Assembly (NCBI RefSeq): GCF_027497175.1
Contig: NZ_CP114901.1
Coordinates: forward strand, 4,960,001 to 5,024,000
Direction: 5' to 3'
DNA length: 64,000 bases
DNA from: Verrucosispora sp. WMMD573
GTDB taxonomy: Bacteria > Actinomycetota > Actinomycetes > Mycobacteriales > Micromonosporaceae
Below are positions 19,252-29,095 of the stretch, piece by piece (positions within the stretch are counted from its first letter, which is position 1; the number at the start of each line of letters is the position of its first letter). Below the pieces are notes generated by a model. The model ran no database searches and had not been told where the DNA came from. It saw nothing but the letters and a program-made list of their open reading frames with translations. The position numbers were made by a program, and so were the translations under genes.

Positions 19252-20346
19252 CTACCGGTGCCCGGCCGGCTGGCGGCGAACGGCGGTCGCCGCTTCGTCG
19301 ACCTGCGGGCCGGCTGCGGCCGGGTCCGCCCGCAGGTCGACGCGGATCCCCTCCAGGATCACACCGGAGGCCTGCTCGACGACGACGGGCGACCGCGGAC
19401 GCCGCGCCTCGCCGGACCCGGTCGTGGCGAGCGGTAGCGGCACGAACGTGCAGTCCCGGACCACCACGTCCCGATAGTCGAGTACCCGGAACGATCGGTC
19501 GATCTCGCTGCGTCCCCAGCCCGCGATTCGGACCGCGTACAACGGACCGTTCCAGGCCACGTACACGCCGCAAACGCGGATCCGCGCGCCGACCGGGTTG
19601 TCGCCGCCGGAGTGGAACCGGTCCGTGTTGTCCCCCGGCAGCAGCCGAAAGCCGATCTCGACCTCGCTCAGGTGGACCCGGTCCACCGTCACGTCGTGCA
19701 CCGAGCTGAGGTAGAACCCCTCGAACGCGTCGGACACGCGTAGGTCACGGATGTCGAGGTGGTGCGGATGGTAGGAGGGGCCGACGATCGAGTCGACACC
19801 GTCGCCGACCGCCCCCCAGTGCACGGCGACGCCGGTGCAGCCGCCGACGATGGACACCTCGCTGATGGTGATGTCGCGTACCGCGCCCATGACGGCGACA
19901 CAGTTGGCCGCGCGCTCGTCGTGGCGCTCGACCTGGACGCGTCGGATCTGGATGTCCTCGATCCACTCCGTCTCGGCCGGGTAGAGGTAGTTCCCGATGG
20001 TGATGGCGGTCCCCCGGTCGCCGCCGTGCTCGCCCGGCGCGCACGGCGGCGGGCGGAAGCCGATGTCCTGGACCGTCACCCGGGAACCGAGCACGTGGAC
20101 GATGGGTTCACCGGCCGACGAGGACGACGTCAGCCACGTGGTCGCCGGCCCGGGTCCGTGCGCGGCGCCGGTAAGCGTCCAGCCCGAGCCGAGCACCACT
20201 CCCCGGTCCAGGGTGAAGGTGCCCGCCGGCAGCCGCAGGGTGCCTCCGATCCCGGACGCCAGGACTTGCTCGATAGCCCGCCGGTTGGCCGCTGGATCGT
20301 CGCTTAGCGTCAGGTCGTGCTGGTTGTGCTCGCTCACCTGCGGCAC
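19252..20346 (-). CDS. Right-handed beta-helix (pectate-lyase-like) protein
   Basis: A 364-residue protein built of repeating short beta strands of the parallel beta-helix type. It begins with LPAGTFTLDRGVVLGSG, the usual first turn of pectate-lyase-like folds, and continues through repeated VTVQDIGF, DITISEVSIVGG and VTVDRVHLSEVEIGF rungs. No signal peptide is seen, so it may act in the cytoplasm or leave by another route. It overlaps the preceding gene by 13 nt and is the last of a three-gene operon with a capsule-type protein. A polysaccharide-modifying role, such as an epimerase or lyase, is inferred. No catalytic residues can be assigned. Confidence 0.75.
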   Translation of the reverse strand: MPQVSEHNQHDLTLSDDPAANRRAIEQVLASGIGGTLRLPAGTFTLDRGVVLGSGWTLTGAAHGPGPATTWLTSSSSAGEPIVHVLGSRVTVQDIGFRPPPCAPGEHGGDRGTAITIGNYLYPAETEWIEDIQIRRVQVERHDERAANCVAVMGAVRDITISEVSIVGGCTGVAVHWGAVGDGVDSIVGPSYHPHHLDIRDLRVSDAFEGFYLSSVHDVTVDRVHLSEVEIGFRLLPGDNTDRFHSGGDNPVGARIRVCGVYVAWNGPLYAVRIAGWGRSEIDRSFRVLDYRDVVVRDCTFVPLPLATTGSGEARRPRSPVVVEQASGVILEGIRVDLRADPAAAGPQVDEAATAVRRQPAGHR

Positions 20347-21419
20347 TCCAGCTCGACGAGCTGGCAGACGGTCTCCGCGACCCGCCGCCGTACCGCCGGG
20401 GTGTCCCGCTCGGCGAGCCCGACCAGCACCGGACCGGGCGCCGTACGCTCGACCACGACGTCGAGGCAGTCCTCACCCTGTGGGGTGGCGCTCACCCGGC
20501 ATTCGGTGCCGTCGACCAGATGTACGCCCCGGACGACCAGCCGGTCCGGGTGCGGCGGCCGGGTGAACGGCGACGCCTCGAACAACGCGTATCCCGCCCC
20601 GCGTTGCGCCACCCGGAACGCCTTCAACACGGTCTGGCCCCGTTGGCGGCGCAGCCACTTCTGGCTCGGCTGACGCACCGCGGCCGGTGGGGCCGTGGCG
20701 GCCGAGATCCGCAGCCGGCACCGCACGGTGGGGTCGGCGGCGTTGACCACGACGAACCTCGATCGGGCGTGTCCCTGTCCACGGCCCCGCGCCCCGACCA
20801 GGCCGCCGGCACTGACGAGCCCGGCCAACTGCGCGGCGGCACCGGCGAGTCGAGCGGCACCGCCGCCCCGTTCGACCGCGTCGATAGCGACGATCTCGAC
20901 CTGGTTGATCCGAACGCCGATCGCCGCCAACGGGCTGAGCTCGGTCGACGCCCAGGCCGGCAACGCGCCGTCCACCACCTCGATGATCAGGAGGCCGTCG
21001 TCGCCCACCTCGTCGGCCCGCAGGTCGAACTCCACCCAGGCGTGGGCCTCCACCATCCGCAGCCGTCCCCGTTGGCGGCTGAGCAGGGCGGCTGCGCGGT
21101 CCGCGCCCTGGGCTCGGACCATGACCAGTCGCGGCAGCTCGCGCATGCCCCGAGCCGGTGCCGCCGCCCGCGACCAGGCGGTCTGCGAGGCACCGTCGAT
21201 GTGCAGGTCGACCCGGACGCGGACCGGGCGGCCGTCGGTGCGCACCTTGAGCACGACCGCGCCGGATCCGCTCTGGACCCGGCCCACGATCGCGACGCCC
21301 CGGGCGACCTGGTCGGCGAGCAACACCTCGGGATCTCCACCCGAGGTGAACGTCGCGGGAAGCTCGCGGGCCGGGATCGGCTCGTCGAACTCGGTGGCGA
21401 ACCACGTACCGATCGCCAC
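20334..21419 (-). CDS. Conserved protein of unknown function in the polysaccharide-type operon
   Basis: A 361-residue protein that I do not recognise. It is rich in predicted beta strands (for example GAVVLKVRTDGRPVRVRVDL and SRFVVVNAADPTVRCRLRIS), which suggests two jelly-roll-like or Ig-like halves separated by an Ala/Gly-rich stretch near residue 215. There is no signal peptide and no membrane segment. The GTG at 21419 shares its G with the upstream stop (TAGTG), and the end overlaps the beta-helix gene, so the three are tightly coupled. A carbohydrate-binding or scaffold role in glycan assembly is only a guess from context. Confidence 0.7.
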   Translation of the reverse strand: MAIGTWFATEFDEPIPARELPATFTSGGDPEVLLADQVARGVAIVGRVQSGSGAVVLKVRTDGRPVRVRVDLHIDGASQTAWSRAAAPARGMRELPRLVMVRAQGADRAAALLSRQRGRLRMVEAHAWVEFDLRADEVGDDGLLIIEVVDGALPAWASTELSPLAAIGVRINQVEIVAIDAVERGGGAARLAGAAAQLAGLVSAGGLVGARGRGQGHARSRFVVVNAADPTVRCRLRISAATAPPAAVRQPSQKWLRRQRGQTVLKAFRVAQRGAGYALFEASPFTRPPHPDRLVVRGVHLVDGTECRVSATPQGEDCLDVVVERTAPGPVLVGLAERDTPAVRRRVAETVCQLVELECRR

Positions 21420-23098
21420 TACCGGACACCTCCCGGCACCTGGAGATCGGTCCGGGTCAGCACCGGCTCGCGCCGGTTCCACATGCGCTCGACGGCCTCG
21501 AAGACCGGGTCCGCGTCGCTCTCGATGTGCCGGAAGGAGGTCCGCACCGCGCGCAGCAGATAGTCGGCCGGCCAGACCTCCCAGTGCGGCACCTGAGGGG
21601 TGAACAGGTCCGTGGCACTGCGGTAGAACCACAACCACAGGCGGGCCCGCTCGACCTGCTCGGCGGAGATGATCTCCTCGCCGTTGAGCATGGCGCTGAT
21701 CGCGGCGTCGAGTGCCTTCCAGTAGGTCTCCGGATCGTTGACCACCGTGGACAGACCGCACTCGCTCCACTCGGACCAGCCGGCCTGGATCACCGGGATG
21801 CCGTACGCCGGCAGCTCGTTGCTGACGCTGCCGCGAACGGTCACGCCCAGGTCGACGAGGCTCCACAGACCGTTCTTGCTCAGGTCCTTGCTGGGCTGGA
21901 ACACCATGTGCCGGTGTCGGGCGTACCGTCGGGCGACCGAGTCGAAGAAGTCGGTGCTGTCGTAACGGAACTGGCTCGGATGGTCCTGGAACAGCCACTG
22001 CACCTCGGTGGCGGTGCTGGCGAACTGAGCGGTCTCCTCGAACCAGTCGGCCAGTGTGGGGAAGGACTGGTGGTTCGTGCCCGGCGCGTCGGACACCGCG
22101 TGGTTGAACACCGCCACCACCGGACGAGCCGGGTCGAACCCCAGGCGCGCCGCGAAGTGCGTACGCAGCCGGGCTCGCTCACTGCTGTTGGTGATGTCGA
22201 CGGAGGCGCTGGCACCGCCCCGCCACCAGCTGGGCCGACCCAGGTTGACCTTCGACCGCCAGGCGACGAGTTCGGCGTTGCGCCGCACCTCGTGGCGTCG
22301 CGACCACACCCGCTGTTCGAAGAAGGTGCCGATCTGGTGGGTGAGTTCGCCCCGGAAGGTGTGCTCACCGGTGTCGTTCTCGGGGAACAGCGCGTACGCC
22401 TTGAGACACCCGGTCTGCTGGGTGTGCACGACAGGCACCCCGGCCCGACGGGCGGAGTCCACCGCGAGCCCCCAGTGGTCGTAGTCGACATGACTGGTGA
22501 CCAACGCGACCACCGAGCCGCTGCCGAGCAGGGCGTCGTAGGCCGAGGAGATGGCCCGGGCCAGCGCCTGCCGTCGGCTGTAGCGCGGGTCGGCGGTGGG
22601 GTTCTCCGGCGGCCGGGGCCGCTTGGTCACCCGGCAGTAGGTGGCGCTGACGAACTCGGCGAGGGTCTCCTCGCTGATCGGCGCGCCGGGCGGCAGCGTT
22701 CGTCCGAACAGCTCCACCGGCACGGCACCCGGAGTGGCGGAGTTGGCCGGCCCTTCGACGAGGCGGTACAGGTCGATGACCTGGCTGGCACCGTAGGCGG
22801 CCGCGATCCGCTCTACCAGCTTCACGTCGAAATCGGTCCACAGCGCCTCGTGCCACATCTGCTCCACCCCGGTCACGACGACCAGTTGGGCGGGGACGAT
22901 GCGGCGGATCGCGTTGGCGACCGACAGATTGCGCATCGCCACCCTGATGTCCTGGTGGAACACCTCGACGACGAGGTAGTTCTGGGACGTCGTGGAGCCG
23001 AGGTTCTTGCGCCAGTAAACGTCAGCGGAATCGAGGAAGGCCTCGAACTCCTTCTTGTCAGCCCCGAGCCACACCCGAAGAACCGCCTTCCCCCGCAT
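21419..23098 (-). CDS. Capsule-polysaccharide-biosynthesis-like protein (putative glycosyltransferase)
   Basis: A 559-residue soluble protein. The C-terminal half has features of the KpsC/KpsS-like or CDP-glycerol-transferase-like GT-B group: VVAVFNHAVSDAPGTNH, WLFQDHPSQFRYDS (an HP motif), and GSVSNELPAYGIPVIQAG, which resembles the donor-binding SxxxE(A/L)xxxGxPV motif. The N-terminal half is specific to this protein. It heads a three-gene operon. The start is uncertain: ATG 23098 is used because coding character fades upstream, but an in-frame GTG at 23134 is possible and neither has a good ribosome site. The product is presumably a surface or secreted glycan. Confidence 0.72.
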   Translation of the reverse strand: MRGKAVLRVWLGADKKEFEAFLDSADVYWRKNLGSTTSQNYLVVEVFHQDIRVAMRNLSVANAIRRIVPAQLVVVTGVEQMWHEALWTDFDVKLVERIAAAYGASQVIDLYRLVEGPANSATPGAVPVELFGRTLPPGAPISEETLAEFVSATYCRVTKRPRPPENPTADPRYSRRQALARAISSAYDALLGSGSVVALVTSHVDYDHWGLAVDSARRAGVPVVHTQQTGCLKAYALFPENDTGEHTFRGELTHQIGTFFEQRVWSRRHEVRRNAELVAWRSKVNLGRPSWWRGGASASVDITNSSERARLRTHFAARLGFDPARPVVAVFNHAVSDAPGTNHQSFPTLADWFEETAQFASTATEVQWLFQDHPSQFRYDSTDFFDSVARRYARHRHMVFQPSKDLSKNGLWSLVDLGVTVRGSVSNELPAYGIPVIQAGWSEWSECGLSTVVNDPETYWKALDAAISAMLNGEEIISAEQVERARLWLWFYRSATDLFTPQVPHWEVWPADYLLRAVRTSFRHIESDADPVFEAVERMWNRREPVLTRTDLQVPGGVR

Positions 23099-23403
23099 AC
23101 CCGTCTGAGCAGGTGTCTGAATTCGTTGGCGCACCGTGACGGCCCGCCGGGCAGGTCCGGCGCGACTCACGGAGACCGCAAGGTACCGGCACTGGGCGGA
23201 GTTCAGGTTGACACCGCATGGACAACAGGTGGCCGGGACGACATCCGGGGTGAACCTTGCAGGTCGACTTGACCATCCCGAGGCGATCCAGGTCGGGGGC
23301 GGTGTGGCGGCGGACACGGCCATCGGTGCGGGCCGACGGGACGATGAGCCGACCTGTTAGTGGTGACGGATGGCACGGGCCCCCAGGCCGGCGGTGAGCG
23401 GGA
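23099..23403. other. Non-coding stretch between the polysaccharide-type operon and sulP
   Basis: About 305 nt with no gene that I can support. It carries the promoter region of the capsule-type gene and the 3' end of the SulP transcript. No clear boxes or hairpins stand out. Confidence 0.5.
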
Positions 23404-24903
23404 TCAGTGGCCCGCGCTGAGGGTGCCGGCGAGGCTGCCGTGGATCGCCGCGCTGGGCTGGTTCAGTTCGACGATCTCGACGGTCTTGCCGCGGTCGGCG
23501 TACTTGGTGGTGATGGCGTCCAGGGCGGCGACGGATGAGGCGTCCCAGACGTGGGCGCGACTCATGTCGATGATCACCTTGTCGGGGTCGCCGGCGTAGT
23601 CGAACTGGTAGACCAGGTCGTTGCTGGAGGCGAAGAAGAGTTCGCCGTGTACGGAGTAGATGCGGGTACCGCCCTCGGGGTCGAGCACGCTGGTGACCTC
23701 GACGAGGTGGGCGACCCGGCGGGCGAAGATCACCATGGCGGTGAGCACGCCGGCGACGACACCGATGGCCAGATTGTGGGTGGCCAGGGTGGTGGCGACC
23801 GTGGTGACCATGACCAGGGTCTCGCCAAGTGGCATGCGCTTGAGCGTGGCGGGGGCGACCGAGTGCCAGTCGAAGGTGGAGACCGCAACGATGATCATCA
23901 CGGCGACGAGGGCGGCCATCGGGATGGTGGCGACCACGTCGCCAAGCGCCACGACCAGGATGAGCAGGAAGACACCGGACAGGAACGTCGACAGTCGGGT
24001 CCGGGCACCGGACGCCTTCACGTTGATCATCGTCTGGCCGATCATGGCGCAACCGCCCATGCCACCGAAGAAGCCGGTGACGATGTTGGCCACGCCCTGA
24101 CCCCAGGACTCGCGGGTCTTGTTGGAGTGGGTGTCGGTGATGTCGTCGACCAGCTTGGCGGTCATCAGTGACTCCATCAGCCCGACCAGCGCGATACCGA
24201 CGGCGTAGGGGGCGATCAGCGCCAAGGTGTCCATCGTCCAGGGGATCTGCGGCAGCCCGACAGTGGGCAGGCTGTCCGGCAGTTCACCCTGGTCGCCGAC
24301 GGTCGGTACGGTCACCGCGGCGGCCACCGTGATCACGGTGAGCACGACGATCGCCACGAGCGGGGCGGGAACCGCCCGGGTGAGTCGGGGCAGTCCAACC
24401 ATGATCACCAGGGCGAGGGCGACCAGCGGGTAGACCAGCCACGGCACGCCGAGCAGGTACGGCACCTGCGCGGCGAAGATCAGGATGGCCAACGCGTTGA
24501 CGAAACCGACCATCACGCTACGCGGGATGAACCGCATCAACTTCGCCACCCCGAGGGCGGCCAGCAGCACCTGGATCGCCCCGCCCAGGATCACCGCCGC
24601 GACCAGGTAGTCGAGGCCGTGCTCCTTCGCCAGGGGCGCGACGACCAGGGCGATTGCGCCGGTCGCCGCGCTGATCATCGCCGGCCGGCCACCGCAGATC
24701 GAGATGACCACGGCCATGGTGAACGAGGCGAACAATCCGACCCGCGGATCCACCCCGGCCAGGATCGAGAAGCTGATCGCCTCCGGAATCAATGCCAGGG
24801 CCACCACCAGCCCGGCGAGGACCTCGGTCCGGAACACCTTCGGCGACAGCCAGGACGGGCGGGACAGACGCGGCCGGGCGACCGCGGACATCATCGAAGA
24901 CAT
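23404..24903 (-). CDS. SulP-family inorganic anion transporter with STAS domain
   Basis: A 499-residue transporter for sulfate, bicarbonate or a similar anion. About eleven to twelve hydrophobic segments include the SulP signature region ([20 protein letters not shown]) and [20 protein letters not shown]. The cytoplasmic STAS domain at about 405-490 has [16 protein letters not shown]. The length is typical for the bacterial family. The start is set at ATG 24903 ([10 protein letters not shown] follows), with only a weak ribosome site. The open frame continues upstream through a short Cys-containing stretch. No cysteine-biosynthesis or carbonic anhydrase genes are nearby to hint at the substrate. 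Confidence 0.92.
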   Translation of the reverse strand: MSSMMSAVARPRLSRPSWLSPKVFRTEVLAGLVVALALIPEAISFSILAGVDPRVGLFASFTMAVVISICGGRPAMISAATGAIALVVAPLAKEHGLDYLVAAVILGGAIQVLLAALGVAKLMRFIPRSVMVGFVNALAILIFAAQVPYLLGVPWLVYPLVALALVIMVGLPRLTRAVPAPLVAIVVLTVITVAAAVTVPTVGDQGELPDSLPTVGLPQIPWTMDTLALIAPYAVGIALVGLMESLMTAKLVDDITDTHSNKTRESWGQGVANIVTGFFGGMGGCAMIGQTMINVKASGARTRLSTFLSGVFLLILVVALGDVVATIPMAALVAVMIIVAVSTFDWHSVAPATLKRMPLGETLVMVTTVATTLATHNLAIGVVAGVLTAMVIFARRVAHLVEVTSVLDPEGGTRIYSVHGELFFASSNDLVYQFDYAGDPDKVIIDMSRAHVWDASSVAALDAITTKYADRGKTVEIVELNQPSAAIHGSLAGTLSAGH

Positions 24904-25116
24904 ACAGCCGTTTCCACTCAGGGTGCACGCGTCGGGCGCACACACGATGCCGCTCCCGTCCGGGACCGACGTGATCTGCACATACCAGTGCCGGTCGGGC
25001 AGGGCCGGACCGCCTCCGAGCATCGTCGCCCGGGAAAGCACCGCTCAATGAAGATCGCGAGGGACCATCGCCGCACCTCGACGACCACCACGAAACCTAC
25101 CCTGCGGAGAGGGTGG

Positions 25117-25156
25117 GCTCCACCCCACGGTGATGATCATCACCGTGGGGTGGAGC
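25117..25156 (-). terminator. Perfect 40-nt palindrome after the UvrA-like gene
   Basis: GCTCCACCCCACGGTGATGA is followed at once by its exact reverse complement (20 bp each side). It lies 25 nt past the stop of the UvrA-like gene and before sulP, in the right place to separate the two transcripts. It could equally form a cruciform or bind a dimeric protein. Confidence 0.7.
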
Positions 25157-25180
25157 AACGCCACGGGTGGGTGGGCGGGC

Positions 25181-27552
<2,372 letters not shown>

Positions 27553-27556
<4 letters not shown>

Positions 27557-27968
27557 CGCACTTCCTGAATACGGATCATGTTGCCGGCGGCGTCCCGGAC
27601 GGCGCAGTCACGAACCCCGTACGGCTGCTCGGTCGGCTCCTGCACGATCTCGGCGTCGCTGGCCTGCAACCGCTCGAACACGCCGTCGAGGTCGGGCGTG
27701 GCCAGCAGGATCGAGGCGTAGGTGCCCTTGGCCATCATCTCGGTGATGGTACGGCGTTCCTCGTCGGTCACCCCGGGATCGGCCGCCGGTGGATGCAGCA
27801 CGACCGAGGTCCCGGGTTGACCGGGTGGGCCGACGGTGATCCAGCGCATGCCCTGGTAGCCGACATCGTTGCGAACCTCGAAGCCGAGGAGATCCCGGTA
27901 GAAGGCCAGGGCGGCGTCCGGGTCGTTGTGCGGCAGGAAGCTGGCGTGAATCGTGATGTCCATGCCGG

Positions 27969-27972
<4 letters not shown>
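27553..27972 (-). CDS. VOC (glyoxalase/bleomycin-resistance) family protein
   Basis: A 139-residue protein with the paired beta-alpha-beta-beta-beta modules of the vicinal-oxygen-chelate fold: AALAFYRDLLGFEVRNDVG in the first half and FERLQASDAEIVQEP with YGVRDCAVRDAAGNMIRI in the second. Members bind metals or sequester drugs. It sits between an AraC-type regulator and the UvrA-like ATPase with 4-nt overlaps at both ends (GTGA and ATGA). A role in the same detoxification response is therefore likely. The GTG at 27972 is used because of the overlap; ATG 27963 is an alternative. Confidence 0.9.
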
Positions 27973-28418
<446 letters not shown>

Positions 28419-28573
28419 CTGAGCGATCGTGCCACGGCGGTCCGACCGGCGGCGAGTTCGGCGGCCACCCGGCGCGTCATTCCGCCGGGTCACGGGACCC
28501 TGCCGGGCCCGTAGCGCACGGTAGTCTGTGGCGGACCTGCCGTCCGTGCATGAGGTGCCTCGGGGAGCCGGCG

Positions 28574-29095
28574 TTGACGATCGAACCCACACGTCCAGCG
28601 GTGACGGTCGACGGCTCCGAAGCCGTGATCCGGTTGGCCCGGGAGGTGAGCGGGCGGATCGCCCCGGAGGAGTCGGGCATCTTCGACCAGGTGGCCACCG
28701 CCTGGCGGGCCGGGTCGGCACAACGCCGGGCACCGGGCGGCGGGGTCGGTTTCGGCATCGAGGACGCGTTGGTCAGCGCGATCGTCATCGAGGTGGTGGC
28801 CGCGTCGATCCTGGACGTGCTGCGTCTCGGTGCCACCACTGTTCGATCGCGGTGGCGGCGTTGGCGGGCACGCGACCGGCGTCGGCCTGCCGCGAAAGAC
28901 CTGGACCGCGCCGCTCTGCCGGCGATCGACGGTCGGGTCGTGCTCACCGCCGCCCAGTTGGCCGGGTTGCGGGCGGTGGCCCGGGGACACGCGATGACGC
29001 TCGGGCTCGACGAGGCCGCCGCCGACCTGCTCGCCGACGCCCTGGTCGGCGCGGTTCACCTCAACGCGGCGCCGCCTGATGACACGCACCCCTGA
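28574..29095 (+). CDS. Small protein of unknown function paired with the M48 peptidase
   Basis: A 173-residue protein that I do not recognise. It has one moderately hydrophobic segment (DALVSAIVIEVVAASILDVL, about residues 65-85), an Arg-rich stretch after it, and a helical C-terminal region (VLTAAQLAGLRAVARGHAM). The TTG at 28574 was chosen because GGGGAG stands 6-8 nt before it; ATG 28550 is in frame but has no ribosome site. The gene overlaps the M48 peptidase gene by 17 nt, so the two products probably work together at the membrane. Confidence 0.65.
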   Translation: MTIEPTRPAVTVDGSEAVIRLAREVSGRIAPEESGIFDQVATAWRAGSAQRRAPGGGVGFGIEDALVSAIVIEVVAASILDVLRLGATTVRSRWRRWRARDRRRPAAKDLDRAALPAIDGRVVLTAAQLAGLRAVARGHAMTLGLDEAAADLLADALVGAVHLNAAPPDDTHP

